This document shows positions 16,679 to 25,844 of a stretch of 55,535 bases of DNA, piece by piece (within the stretch, counting starts at the first letter, position 1; each line of letters opens with the position of its first letter). Source of the stretch: Oligoflexus sp. (GTDB taxonomy: Bacteria; Bdellovibrionota_B; Oligoflexia; Oligoflexales; Oligoflexaceae). The stretch covers positions 1-55,535 of the forward strand of contig JACMPP010000126.1 of the NCBI GenBank assembly GCA_014377445.1, given 5' to 3'. Both the position numbers and the translations under genes were made by a program. The notes under the pieces are model-generated. The model was given only the letters and a program-made list of their open reading frames with translations, did no database searches and had not been told where the DNA came from.

Positions 16679-17839
16679 GTGGGCGTGGGGAATAATAATC
16701 TGCGGCTTATCGTCGCTCATCTGGCTGCGGTTACACTCTGTGTCAGCGCAGAGGCAAAAGCTGGGAGTGATAGCAGTAGCAGCAGCTATGGCCTTCAATT
16801 GGAAGGGGGCGGCAGCTCGGTCACATCTTCCGAAAACTATGAGATCAAAAAGAGCGGGCCGAATCTGGGCGGCATGCTTTTTGTCAATACACACGCGAAT
16901 TTTGGGATTTGGGGCCTAGGTCTGGGCGTTCAGCATACGTCTGTCGATGGCGATGTTTCGGACCGTGGAATCAAACAGGAACTGCAGCTCGATCTCTTTT
17001 TTCTCGATCTTCGCTACCTCTATGCATTCAACGAAAGCTTTTCCGCCGGTCCTAGCCTCCGGGGCTACTCCGGTAAAGGCGCGGATTATGGAGTCGTAAA
17101 TACAGACGATACAAAGTTCCTGCTTACGCCGGGATTGGTTCTCCGCTATGAGTGGACCCAGATCGAGTACGCCCCTGCTCTCTCAATGGCGGTCTACCAA
17201 GATGCTAACGTCACTGAGCGTAAAATCCAGAATTTTATGATCGCGGCCTCGGTGTCGCTGGGAATTGAGTCCTCGGCTACCACCACGCCGGACAGCGAAG
17301 CGAAGCCTCTTCCCGAGACCCCTATGGCTAAACCTGTGGCTCCACCAGAGCCTGGTGCCGAAGAAGCCAAGACGGGAGATGTTCTCGTTCTGAGGCCTCC
17401 CACGGAGGATTTGAGTCCGGTCGCCGAGGTCAAAGCCGAATATCCAAAGCTTGAGAGGCTCACCTTTACCTTCGCCCCGAAATCTTCGCTCCTGAGTCGC
17501 GAATCCAAGGCGCAAATCAAGAAACTCGCGAAGGTCCTCGTCCTTCATGCCGACGCTTGGACCAAGATCTCCGTCTCCGGTCACTCAGATAAGAGTGGCG
17601 ATCCAGAACGGAACAAAGCCTTGAGTCAAAAGCGGGCCGAGGCGCTTTGCAAACGTTTGACAACCCGAGGGGTTCCCAGGAAGAAGCTGAGTTGTATCGG
17701 TGAGGGCTCTGACCGGCTTTTATCCGGAGTCGCTGAGAACGCGCCTGAGCAACGTCGCATCGAACTTAAATTTGAAGAATACGATGCATCAAAGATCGAC
17801 AGTTTTAAAACAGATGTCGATAAAGCTCTTCAGAAATAA
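16679..17839 (+). CDS. OmpA-family outer membrane protein
   Basis: About 386 residues. A signal peptide (LIVAHLAAVTLCVSAEAKA) precedes a Gly/aromatic-rich beta-barrel-like region to about residue 200. A Pro/Glu linker follows, then a C-terminal OmpA domain: FTFAPKSSLL, ISVSGHSDKSGDPERNKALSQKRAEALCKRL, CIGEGSDR and QRRIELKFE. That domain binds peptidoglycan. I chose GTG at 16679 because GAGAGGGG lies eight bases upstream and the signal peptide starts there; a TTG at 16649 is possible but lacks this site. It links the outer membrane to the cell wall. Confidence 0.8.
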   Translation: MGVGNNNLRLIVAHLAAVTLCVSAEAKAGSDSSSSSYGLQLEGGGSSVTSSENYEIKKSGPNLGGMLFVNTHANFGIWGLGLGVQHTSVDGDVSDRGIKQELQLDLFFLDLRYLYAFNESFSAGPSLRGYSGKGADYGVVNTDDTKFLLTPGLVLRYEWTQIEYAPALSMAVYQDANVTERKIQNFMIAASVSLGIESSATTTPDSEAKPLPETPMAKPVAPPEPGAEEAKTGDVLVLRPPTEDLSPVAEVKAEYPKLERLTFTFAPKSSLLSRESKAQIKKLAKVLVLHADAWTKISVSGHSDKSGDPERNKALSQKRAEALCKRLTTRGVPRKKLSCIGEGSDRLLSGVAENAPEQRRIELKFEEYDASKIDSFKTDVDKALQK

Positions 17840-17881
17840 ATCGTTCTTAAACTCACGAAAAAGCCAAAGGGAAAGGGCTCC

Positions 17882-19507
17882 ATGAAATACCCCATCAACA
17901 GCATTCGTGCGGCGACGTCTCAACTCCTCATGGCATCGATCCTGTTTAGCTGCAGTGCCCATTCAAAAACGACTTGTTCAAATCCCGACGCTGCCGATGC
18001 GGCCTGCAAACTCGATGCCCGACGCACACCTGTCTTTTCGGGAGCCTCAGCCGAAGCGGATATTCCCCAGTGCACGGCGGAACGTGAAGGCAATGTTTAT
18101 TACGTGAAAGCAACTGGGGGATTCAAAGTCTGTTCGGAAGGCGTGAATAAAGATGTGTCGGTCGTGGGAGCTCAGGGGCCACAAGGTCCACAGGGACCTG
18201 CTGGCGAAGCAGGAACAGCTGGCAGCAACGGAACGGATGGAACGAATGGCCCTGCGGATCTCTCCATAGCGGGAGTGATCGCGCCGGGAGCATCGCTGAG
18301 TCTCACTCACAATCTCAACAGCATGACCCCAGCGGCCTTTGCCCTCTTTGCCCGCAACGGGCGTCTGCGATCTGTTTCGCAGTATAAGAACGATGTCGGA
18401 CGCAAAGCGATCGTAGTATCGGGTGCCGATTGGGATGGCTACTATCGTCCGCAAGTCGTTAGTCTTTCCAATGGCAACGTCGCGGTCCTGCGTGGGGATT
18501 GGCCTGAGCAGGCGACCCATAGCGCAGCCGTCGACATCTATAGTGACGAAGGCGAAATAGTAAAACTTAACGCCAAAGTTCTCCCGGCCCTCAACACGGT
18601 TCGAGGCATCGCAGTGAGCAATGGGTTGCTCGTTATCTATGAACCAAGCGGTACGACCGACGAATATTTCACGGTCATCAGCAACGACGGTGTCACTGTT
18701 ATTGCACCAACAATCTTTGCCACATCACCCGGCAACAACCGAATCAAAGATCTCAAAAAACTTTCGAATGGCCATGTGGTGGTCGCGGAGCAAGCTGGCG
18801 GCAATGCCGCCGCCTTTCATATTCTCGATCCTATAAACGGGATGGTTGTCGCCTCGAACAACAGCGCGGCAACGTCCAGCGATGCGAGAACCAATACGGT
18901 CCCCCTCGACGGTAAATTCATGCTTTTTTTCACTGACGTGGCTTTGGTCCCCAACACGCGCGTCGCAATTTTCAATAATGATGGCACTCCGAATACGGCC
19001 GCCGCTTCCGCTGGACTTGGCAACGAAACGATCCTTGGAAGCGAGCGCATCGCCAGCGATCGCATCGCGGTCGTGACAAGTTCATTCAACAATCTGAGCT
19101 CGACTCTCTTCGATCTCAACTTGAATGTCATTCGAGCTACCACGAAATACAGCCCCCTAAGCGCTGATAGCGCATCGCCCATTAGCCTTGGCAACGGCAA
19201 CTGGACGGTCTGCAGCACACGATCGGAAGGCTATTGCATCAGCTTTGATCGGGAGGGCAATGAGATCTTCAGAAACGGCGATCTCTTTGCTTCAAGTGCC
19301 TCCGCAGATTTTAGCGCAGTGGCTGCCCTAGGCAATCAGGGGCGCTTCGCGGTGGTGTCTCATGATGATGGCAATGATACCGGCGTCGTTAATTTTTTAC
19401 AGCCATCAGCGGGTCGTCTGGATCTGGAAGTGTTGGATGCAAATACCGTTCGAGTCGTGAATAGGACGGTGGAAAGTCTTTCGATCGTGCTCGGAATTAA
19501 TCAGTAG
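17882..19507 (+). CDS. Lipoprotein with collagen-like repeat and beta-rich domain
   Basis: 541 residues. A signal sequence ends in the lipobox ILFSC, so Cys24 is likely lipidated. Around residues 97-121 is a short collagen-like Gly-X-Y tract (GPQGPQGPAG and on). The remaining 400 residues are beta-strand-rich with repeated short blocks such as LSNGNVAVLRG, LSNGHVVVAEQ and LGNGNWTVCS, suggesting a propeller-like surface domain. No enzyme motif is seen. It follows the OmpA-family gene by 42 bases with a purine-rich ribosome binding site, so the two are probably cotranscribed. Confidence 0.7.
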   Translation: MKYPINSIRAATSQLLMASILFSCSAHSKTTCSNPDAADAACKLDARRTPVFSGASAEADIPQCTAEREGNVYYVKATGGFKVCSEGVNKDVSVVGAQGPQGPQGPAGEAGTAGSNGTDGTNGPADLSIAGVIAPGASLSLTHNLNSMTPAAFALFARNGRLRSVSQYKNDVGRKAIVVSGADWDGYYRPQVVSLSNGNVAVLRGDWPEQATHSAAVDIYSDEGEIVKLNAKVLPALNTVRGIAVSNGLLVIYEPSGTTDEYFTVISNDGVTVIAPTIFATSPGNNRIKDLKKLSNGHVVVAEQAGGNAAAFHILDPINGMVVASNNSAATSSDARTNTVPLDGKFMLFFTDVALVPNTRVAIFNNDGTPNTAAASAGLGNETILGSERIASDRIAVVTSSFNNLSSTLFDLNLNVIRATTKYSPLSADSASPISLGNGNWTVCSTRSEGYCISFDREGNEIFRNGDLFASSASADFSAVAALGNQGRFAVVSHDDGNDTGVVNFLQPSAGRLDLEVLDANTVRVVNRTVESLSIVLGINQ

Positions 19508-19605
19508 CTCTCAGGGGGCAACATTTCGTTTTGCCCCAGCCCCATTTTCACTCCTGCCCAACTCTGCTAAACTTACACTACACTCCAAGTATTCGAGGCA
19601 ACACC

Positions 19606-19986
19606 ATGCACAAATCATGGACACTGGGCCTATGTCTAATCCCCTGTCTTCTCATCTCCTGCGTCAGCACCTCCGACATGTCGATGGCCGCCCATCAGTC
19701 GCCCGACATTCTACAGCGCCGCGTCCAGACCTGGCTCGGCATGCCGCGTGAGTTTCTGGAAAGGCACTGGGGCCTGGCGACCAACACCAAGGATATGGGA
19801 CTTGGACTTCGCTATCTGCAGTATCGTACAAAAAAGAAACAAAAAAATCCCTGTGCAGTCACCTTCACGGTGGACATCACAGGGACAGTGCGGGGCGGAC
19901 AGTGGACAGGGGATCGCTCGTCCTGCTTAAATTTTCTGAAAGAGGTGCCCTCAGAGGTCCCTCATCAGAGTCTTGTCACAAATTGA
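19606..19986 (+). CDS. Small lipoprotein
   Basis: Starting at the ATG at 19606, preceded by CGAGGC, gives 126 residues with a clear signal peptide and lipobox LLISC (Cys19). The mature part is small, with two Cys near the end (NPCAVTF and RSSCLNF) and no recognised domain; an upstream in-frame ATG would spoil the signal peptide. Its 3' end overlaps the convergent DOMON-like gene by eleven bases. Confidence 0.65.
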   Translation: MHKSWTLGLCLIPCLLISCVSTSDMSMAAHQSPDILQRRVQTWLGMPREFLERHWGLATNTKDMGLGLRYLQYRTKKKQKNPCAVTFTVDITGTVRGGQWTGDRSSCLNFLKEVPSEVPHQSLVTN

Positions 19987-20491
19987 TTATGAAGCTTTCC
20001 GATGCATGGAAATCCGGCTTTTCGCCGGTATGACTCAGGGCCCAGTAACTTCGGATTGCATCGCCATGCTCCAGTACGGCGGTGAGTCCCACCCGGCCGA
20101 TTTCAAAAAAAGCCCTAGGTCCTATATCCACCTTCATCACGATCTCGCCGGGATACCGTTCCTGTTGAATGACAAGTTCAATGGGCAGGGTATCGGCTTC
20201 GACGCGTTCGCGATATTTTCCAAAACGATAAATCGCCCAATCCCGACTGAGACTAAAATTAAACTCCCAGTAGGCCTGGCTCTTCACGTCCTGGAAGAAA
20301 GCCTCGAAGCAGCTGTGTTTCCAAAGCTCGTCCCGAAGGGCGCTCTGGGTTGCCTTGGCTGGGATCACCAGTTTATCGAGGGGGCCGGACAGACGGTACT
20401 CCAGTCGATACGCCGATTCCTGACGTATGAATCCAGCTTCGACCGTAAAAGTCTGTTGATGATAACCCTCGAATTCTAAAAGTTTTTGCAC
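19976..20491 (-). CDS. DOMON-like domain protein
   Basis: A 171-residue protein with the motifs of the DOMON-like family found in proteobacteria and cyanobacteria: LWKHSCFEAFFQ, YWEFNFSLSRDWAIYRFGKYR and the closing SYWALSHTGEKPDFH. DOMON folds bind heme or sugars in other proteins, but the ligand here is unknown. No signal peptide is seen, so it is probably cytoplasmic. GTG start, GAGGA about eleven bases upstream. Family call good, function open. Confidence 0.75.
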   Translation of the reverse strand: MQKLLEFEGYHQQTFTVEAGFIRQESAYRLEYRLSGPLDKLVIPAKATQSALRDELWKHSCFEAFFQDVKSQAYWEFNFSLSRDWAIYRFGKYRERVEADTLPIELVIQQERYPGEIVMKVDIGPRAFFEIGRVGLTAVLEHGDAIRSYWALSHTGEKPDFHASESFIINL

Positions 20492-20605
20492 AGATCATAT
20501 TCCTCACGTCGCGCAACTACCTTCCCTCACGAAACATGTCCGTAACGCGGCTCCAGCCTCTATTGTCACATAATTCTTCCACAAAAAAATGATCAATTTT
20601 AGGAA

Positions 20606-20619
20606 AATCACATGTGATT
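20606..20619. promoter_or_regulatory. Perfect 14-base palindrome in divergent promoter region
   Basis: AATCACATGTGATT is perfectly palindromic and lies between the DOMON-like gene and the divergent response regulator gene. Such sites often bind dimeric regulators; the cognate factor is unknown. Confidence 0.4.
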
Positions 20620-20703
20620 CAGAGTATTGTATAAGGCGAGACCCCTTTTGCCAAAAATCAGGTTTCAGTGTTTGATTGGTAAGCGTAACGCGGAGGAGCG
20701 CCT

Positions 20704-21177
20704 ATGAATTCCCCAATCACGAAAGCATCCGATCCTAAGCACAGTGACCGATTGCATGACCCGAGTCGTGCGATTGACCTCAGACGAACGACGGGGGCCG
20801 ACGGCAGCGTAGTCCCCAAAATGGTCCTGATTGATGATGATCCAAGCTACACAGCGATACTCGCGCGGAGTGCGGCTTTGGAAGGCATTGAACTGGACGT
20901 GTTTCATTCCTTGTCCGAACTTGGATTTGTGAGCCTGCTCAGAAATTACGATGTGGCGATCGTCGACTACGATCTTGGAACCCTCAATGGGGTGGAGATT
21001 GCGGAGTACATGAGCAGCTTGCTAGACGACATGCCGATGGTGTTGATCAGCGCCAGCGATCGCAGCGAGGAGGTAGCCCGTTCTCCCCACTGTGTGCGAG
21101 CGTTTCTCAACAAAGATGTTGGATTCAACGCAATTTTGGAAACGGCAAGACAATGTATAAAGGCAAAAGCCTCGTAA
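20704..21177 (+). CDS. Stand-alone response regulator receiver
   Basis: 157 residues. After a polar 38-residue leader comes a single receiver domain: the acidic pocket VLIDDDPSY, phosphoacceptor Asp88 in VAIVDYDLG, the Ser in VLISASD and the Lys in FLNKDVG. There is no output domain, so it should act as a CheY-like protein or phosphorelay carrier. No kinase is adjacent. The upstream region holds a 14-base palindrome. Confidence 0.85.
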   Translation: MNSPITKASDPKHSDRLHDPSRAIDLRRTTGADGSVVPKMVLIDDDPSYTAILARSAALEGIELDVFHSLSELGFVSLLRNYDVAIVDYDLGTLNGVEIAEYMSSLLDDMPMVLISASDRSEEVARSPHCVRAFLNKDVGFNAILETARQCIKAKAS

Positions 21178-21231
21178 TGAGGGCTCTCGGGTCTTGAGTT
21201 TGGAGTCTTCGTAATGGCGATTCTCTAAGCT

Positions 21232-22641
21232 TCAAGTCCCCAGCATCTCTTCTTGAAGCGTTTCAAGAGGGAGGGCAGTGAGATCCAAGAGCTTGCCCAA
21301 GAGCCTGTGGTCCTCCACAAACCCCTTCAACAACACTCGATTGATCGTTCCCGGAACCACCGCTATGTGCTGTGGGGCGCAAACTTCAAGATAGTTGGTG
21401 CTGTGACCTTTGACGCGGCCTTGTGAGTCTGTGTCTTTTTCCCAAAGAACGAGAGTCTCCGTTCCCACAAATCGCCTTAGATAATTCTCTTTCAACTCCA
21501 CCGACAATTTGCGAAGTTTGGATGCCCGAGCTTTGACCACTTCTGCCGGAAGATGGCCAGGCATTTTTGCGGCCGCTGTGTTCGGGCGCTGGGAGTAAGG
21601 GAAAACGTGGAGATAATTGAGTCCGACGCTTTTGATAAAAGCGAGAGTGTCTTCAAATTCTTCATCCGTTTCACTGGGAAAGCCGGGAATAATATCCGCA
21701 CCAAAGTTGGCATTCGGAAAATATTTGCGGGCAAGAGCTACGTTGTCGGCATAGGTTTTGCTGTCATAACTTCGGCGCATGAGCTTTAAAATTCGATCGT
21801 TGCCGGATTGGAGCGGGAGATGGAAGTGATCACAGAAGAGTTCTGGACGCTGGCTTAGAACTTTAAGAAGATCTTCGCCAAGTTCACGCGGCTCAAGCGA
21901 CGAGATCCGAATCCGAATCATATCCGGCCAGCTAAAGAGTTCTTCAATGAGTCGAACGAAGGTCACGCCCTCTTCGAGGTCATCCCCATAATCACCGATA
22001 TGAATGCCGGTGAAGACGATTTCCTTAATTCCGAGTTCTATAAGGCGGCGCACTTCCCGGGTGACTTCATCAGGAGCCACGCTACGGGACGCCCCGCGCG
22101 CATAGGGGATCAGGCAGTAGGTGCAAAAGCCATTGCAGCCGTCCTGAATTTTTAGAAAAGCCCGCGTCTGCGAAGAATCGGCTTCCAGCATGGTGAGTGC
22201 TGATTTAAAATGGCCCTGCTTGTTCCCGCTCACGGCTTTTACGTGGCTAGGAAGTTTAGAGACTTGAGCGCGCGGCTCGCCACTGTGTGTCTCCAGCCTT
22301 TTCACAAAGTCGTCTGTCGAGACGGCCACGATGTCTTTAGTCTGGTTGGGGAAGACGAGGTCGACCTCGTCCATATCGACGAGACGCTGGGAATCGGTCT
22401 GCGCGTAGCAGCCCGTCGCCACGACGACCGTATCCGGGTTTTCGCGGCGAAAGCGCCTGAGCAAATAACGTGCTTCTTTGTCAGCGTTTTCAGTGACGCT
22501 GCAGGTATTCAAAACTGAGACAGTCGCGAGGTCGGGGCTTTCCACGATATCGTAACCCAATGCTTTGAACTGGTTTTCCAGCGCATGGGTGTCATAAGTA
22601 TTTACCTTGCAACCGAGGGTTTTGATATAAAGTGTAGGCAT
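21232..22641 (-). CDS. mtaB: tRNA (t6A37) methylthiotransferase MtaB
   Basis: Radical SAM enzyme that adds a methylthio group to t6A at position 37 of tRNAs reading ANN codons. Seen: N-terminal UPF0004 domain (KTLGCKVNTYDTHALE and the SVLNTCSVTENADKEAR and ATGCYAQ cysteines), the radical SAM cluster CNGFCTYCLIPYARG, SLEPREL and GADIIPGFPSETDEEF, then a TRAM-like end. The start at 22641 is where the family begins; an in-frame ATG at 22731 would add 30 unconserved residues. Neither has a convincing ribosome binding site. Expected length (about 470 residues). Confidence 0.93.
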   Translation of the reverse strand: MPTLYIKTLGCKVNTYDTHALENQFKALGYDIVESPDLATVSVLNTCSVTENADKEARYLLRRFRRENPDTVVVATGCYAQTDSQRLVDMDEVDLVFPNQTKDIVAVSTDDFVKRLETHSGEPRAQVSKLPSHVKAVSGNKQGHFKSALTMLEADSSQTRAFLKIQDGCNGFCTYCLIPYARGASRSVAPDEVTREVRRLIELGIKEIVFTGIHIGDYGDDLEEGVTFVRLIEELFSWPDMIRIRISSLEPRELGEDLLKVLSQRPELFCDHFHLPLQSGNDRILKLMRRSYDSKTYADNVALARKYFPNANFGADIIPGFPSETDEEFEDTLAFIKSVGLNYLHVFPYSQRPNTAAAKMPGHLPAEVVKARASKLRKLSVELKENYLRRFVGTETLVLWEKDTDSQGRVKGHSTNYLEVCAPQHIAVVPGTINRVLLKGFVEDHRLLGKLLDLTALPLETLQEEMLGT

Positions 22642-22966
22642 AGGCTTCAAACTTTCTACGCTGAGCAAGGCTTCAAATGAAGACTCTTTGAATACAATCC
22701 TCAGTGACTCTCTGGCAAGGTTCTTCGGCATTTTTTATACAGTATGGGCCCCAGTGTCACGAATGGGGATGGAAAGCTACATCTAATATGGCGCTGGTCC
22801 CCCTTTGCAAATTAAGAGGAAGATGAGGGAGAAACCGCGTTTTCATCAAGATTATTCAATTCATTCTGTGTAGAATATCCAAGTCCGAAACGTCTATTCC
22901 GCAAAAGCAGTTTAACCGTAAGATTAAGCTGTCGCGCATTTGTCTTTGACCCCTAAAGAGGCGTCT
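22642..22966. other. Divergent promoter region of mtaB and ccmF
   Basis: About 325 bases between divergent genes, partly overlapped by a possible longer mtaB start. A/T-rich; promoters for both directions must lie here, but I cannot pick convincing boxes. No other gene is seen. Confidence 0.4.
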
Positions 22967-24964
22967 ATGTTCGCAAACGAAGGTTTTTTTCTCATTCTGC
23001 TTGGCTTTATCTGTAGTTTCTACGGCTTTGTCTCAGCGATAGCAGCCGCTTTCTGGCGACACCGGCGTCTCTATCTGTCCTCCAAGCTCGCACTGACCGT
23101 CACCAGTGTCGTTACAGTCGCAGCCTCGGGACTCATCATTTACTCGCTCTTCCAGCGCGATTATTCTCTCGCGTACGTAATGAAGAACTCGAGTAACGAT
23201 TTGCCGAAAATCTTCACCCTCACGGCGTTTTGGTCCTCGCTTGAAGGCTCTCACATGCTCTGGCTGACGATTATGACTATCGTCGGAACAGTCGCGGCCT
23301 GGACGCATTCCAAAGACAATGAACATGTCATGCCTTACGTGATTGCAGCGATCCAGGCTGTCATCTGCTGGATGCTCTATCTCGCGTGGTCGCATTCGGA
23401 TCCTTTCATTGCCAATCTCCCGGCGCCACCTAATGGTCGCGGCATGAACGAACTTTTACAGAACCCCTACATGGCGATTCACCCGCCGATGCTCTTCACC
23501 GGATATTCATTGCTCGTTGTGCCATTCGCTTACGCAATCGCCGCGCTCGTCTACGGTGACATTACAGAAGGCTGGCTGAAATCGGTTCGTCGCTGGACTC
23601 TGGTTTCCTTCGTTTTCCTCACAGCCGCGATCACTCTCGGTGGACGTTGGGCTTACGTGGAATTGGGTTGGGGCGGATACTGGGCTTGGGATCCGGTTGA
23701 AAACTCAAGCTTTATGCCCTGGTTGATGGCAACTGCGCTTCTCCACTCGCTGCTCGTTCAGGATAAAACCGGTCACTTGAAACGTCTGAGCATCGTCCTT
23801 GCGATCGCGGGTTTCTTCATGACTTTCTTCGGAACCTTTCTGACCCGATCGGGTGTGGTCAGTTCAGTCCATTCCTTTGCGGAATCTCCGATCGGTCCAA
23901 ACTACCTGATCTACCTTGCGGCTCTGATGCTTATTTCTCTCACTATCTTTGCGATCCGTGCCCCTTCGATTTTGCCCTCCGACACCGAGAAGGTATGGGG
24001 CGTCTCGCGTGAATCGGCCCTCGTCGTCACTCAGTTCCTCCTTATCTCTTTCGGTGCCATCGTTCTGATCGGAACACTCTTTCCTATCGTTTCCGAGTGG
24101 CTGACCAAGCAGCGTATTTCCATCCAGGCGCCTTACTTCAACATGTTTGCCCCCTGGGTCGGACTTGGTATTATCTTTGGCATTGCTCTGGGGAACCTCT
24201 TCCGCTACGGATCCAATGCCATGCCGAACGGCAAGCGCATCATCCTGAGCGCGATCGTTTTTGCCATTCCCTGTACGATCTTCCTCGTCTATTTCGGTGA
24301 CGTTATGGCGACACCGACACTTAAAAATCTCATCGCTCAACTCGTCGGACTTTACCTGGCAACTTGGGCCATTGGCTGTCTCATCGGGGATCTCTACTAC
24401 CGCTTCGTCGATCTCAAGTTTAACTATGGTCTCTTCTTCAAGAGAAACATGGGCTACTTCGGAGGTTGGGTTGCCCACCTTGGTATGATGATCGCGATCA
24501 TCGGCTTTATGGGGAACTACCGTGGAATGGAGCACACCAACACGGTGAAAGCTGGCGAAAGCTGGGAGTTCCATGGCTATCGCTTTGAATTCAAGGCGGG
24601 TGGGATCGATCCAAGGCAAAAAGATAACGCGACCAACTATACGGCGCCCGTGAACCTCTATCGCGGTGATAAATTTATCGAAGAGCTGGACCCCGCTCAG
24701 TCCAAGTACCCAACGAAAGACCAGACCTTCAATGAGATCGCGATTGCCGGTAACTTCTGGCAAGACATCTACCTCGTCCTGGTTGACTTTGACAGGACCG
24801 ATGGCAAACGCGCGACCTTCCACCTCTACATCAACCCTACGGTCCGCTTCGTCTGGCTCGCGATCGTGATTATCTGTTTGGGTGGCATCATCGCCCTCTT
24901 CGATAAATATCGCGGGAATAAAAGCCGTGACGTCGTTGCCGGTGAATGGGAGACAGCAAAATGA
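22967..24964 (+). CDS. ccmF: Cytochrome c maturation heme lyase subunit CcmF
   Basis: 666 residues with many membrane spans. CcmF takes heme from holo-CcmE and, with CcmH, attaches it to apocytochrome c in the periplasm. Seen: the tryptophan-rich WGGYWAWDPVENSSFMPW, the HPPMLFTGYSLL histidine, the GTFLTRSGVVSSVHSF block and a large C-terminal periplasmic segment. Start ATG at 22967 follows AAAGAGG at normal distance; an upstream TTG at 22940 is less likely. It is the first gene of a five-gene overlapping operon. ccmA-E are not in the window. Confidence 0.95.
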   Translation: MFANEGFFLILLGFICSFYGFVSAIAAAFWRHRRLYLSSKLALTVTSVVTVAASGLIIYSLFQRDYSLAYVMKNSSNDLPKIFTLTAFWSSLEGSHMLWLTIMTIVGTVAAWTHSKDNEHVMPYVIAAIQAVICWMLYLAWSHSDPFIANLPAPPNGRGMNELLQNPYMAIHPPMLFTGYSLLVVPFAYAIAALVYGDITEGWLKSVRRWTLVSFVFLTAAITLGGRWAYVELGWGGYWAWDPVENSSFMPWLMATALLHSLLVQDKTGHLKRLSIVLAIAGFFMTFFGTFLTRSGVVSSVHSFAESPIGPNYLIYLAALMLISLTIFAIRAPSILPSDTEKVWGVSRESALVVTQFLLISFGAIVLIGTLFPIVSEWLTKQRISIQAPYFNMFAPWVGLGIIFGIALGNLFRYGSNAMPNGKRIILSAIVFAIPCTIFLVYFGDVMATPTLKNLIAQLVGLYLATWAIGCLIGDLYYRFVDLKFNYGLFFKRNMGYFGGWVAHLGMMIAIIGFMGNYRGMEHTNTVKAGESWEFHGYRFEFKAGGIDPRQKDNATNYTAPVNLYRGDKFIEELDPAQSKYPTKDQTFNEIAIAGNFWQDIYLVLVDFDRTDGKRATFHLYINPTVRFVWLAIVIICLGGIIALFDKYRGNKSRDVVAGEWETAK

Positions 24965-25524
24965 AAATAATCCATATCCTAAGCGTCGCCATCGTATGGC
25001 TGACCTTTCAAGCCCAGACTCCAGTTTTTGCGCAGGCACCCATGGGTAGCGTGGCAGGGAGCGGAGCCGATATCGCGGAGCCAGGCCCGAGCGAAGCGCT
25101 TCCCGGCGAAAAACTCAAGAAGTACAACACGAACGATCCTATATTTCGCGATGTCGCGAAGGAATTCCGTTGCCCGACCTGTACCGGCCTCAGCGTTCTC
25201 GAATCGGATGCGGGCTTTTCAGTCCAGATCAAAGAGCAGGTGCAGGAGCAACTGAACCTCGGCAAAACTCACGATCAGATCGTCGATTATTTTGTGGAGC
25301 GTTACGGCGCCTGGATCCTGCGGGAGCCACCGGTTAAAGGCTTTAATGCCTGGGCCTGGATCGTTCCCATCACTCTCCTCTGTCTCGGTCCGGTCCTGAT
25401 CTGGCTCCTCGTGTGGAAACGCCGCGTGAAAGCCGACAGTCATGGTGTGCGGTCCTCCACAGTGATTCTGGAGGAGATGCAACAAAACCTCCAACGCCTG
25501 AAATCAACGCGGGAGAAAGCCTGA
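24961..25524 (+). CDS. ccmH: Cytochrome c maturation thiol reductase subunit CcmH
   Basis: 187 residues: signal peptide (to about residue 22), then the CcmH/NrfF/CycL domain with FRCPTCTGLSVLESDA, whose CxxC pair reduces apocytochrome c heme-binding cysteines, and DYFVERYGAWILREPP. A C-terminal hydrophobic anchor and a charged cytoplasmic tail follow. ATGA overlap with ccmF and TGATG overlap with the next gene indicate translational coupling. It lacks the fused TPR part found in E. coli CcmH. Confidence 0.93.
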   Translation: MKIIHILSVAIVWLTFQAQTPVFAQAPMGSVAGSGADIAEPGPSEALPGEKLKKYNTNDPIFRDVAKEFRCPTCTGLSVLESDAGFSVQIKEQVQEQLNLGKTHDQIVDYFVERYGAWILREPPVKGFNAWAWIVPITLLCLGPVLIWLLVWKRRVKADSHGVRSSTVILEEMQQNLQRLKSTREKA

Positions 25525-25844
25525 TGTATATTTTTGCCGGAATAATGACCGTGGCCGCATTTCTCATCATACTTGCGCCACTCTTTTTAGGCCAAGGCGG
25601 AGCGCTTGCCTCGGCTTCGTCATTGAATTCGCCTGAGAGACTTGTCGCAACCAAAAACGCTATTTTGAAGCGTTATATTGAAGATGAAAAATCTTTCGAC
25701 GACAAGAAAATAAATAAACTGATCTGGGAGCAGAGAAAACAGTATCTCTCCAACCGCTACATTGACGCGGCGAGGCGCCTCGACTACATAAACGATTTGC
25801 TCTCGACACAGAGAAAAATGAAGGAAGGCAAAACGGATGCTTAA
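25524..25844 (+). CDS. Small membrane protein, possible CcmI N-terminal half
   Basis: 106 residues. One N-terminal membrane span ending in APLFLG is followed by a charged helical domain (YIEDEKSFDDKKINKLIWEQRKQYL). The order of membrane span, Pro-Leu, then helical domain is reminiscent of the N-terminal part of CcmI/CycH, an apocytochrome chaperone. The start at 25524 overlaps the ccmH stop (TGATG). I do not recognise a firm family, so the CcmI idea is inference from context and texture. Confidence 0.6.
   Translation: MYIFAGIMTVAAFLIILAPLFLGQGGALASASSLNSPERLVATKNAILKRYIEDEKSFDDKKINKLIWEQRKQYLSNRYIDAARRLDYINDLLSTQRKMKEGKTDA

Noticed and set aside
17882..19507. True collagen-like surface protein
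   Set aside because: The Gly-X-Y tract is only about eight triplets, too short for a stable triple helix on its own; it is noted as a minor feature.
23864..25039. Long minus-strand open frame (391 codons) opposite ccmF
   Set aside because: It lies antisense to ccmF/ccmH, which have clear motifs and ribosome binding sites; its residues are highly charged with no recognisable domain.
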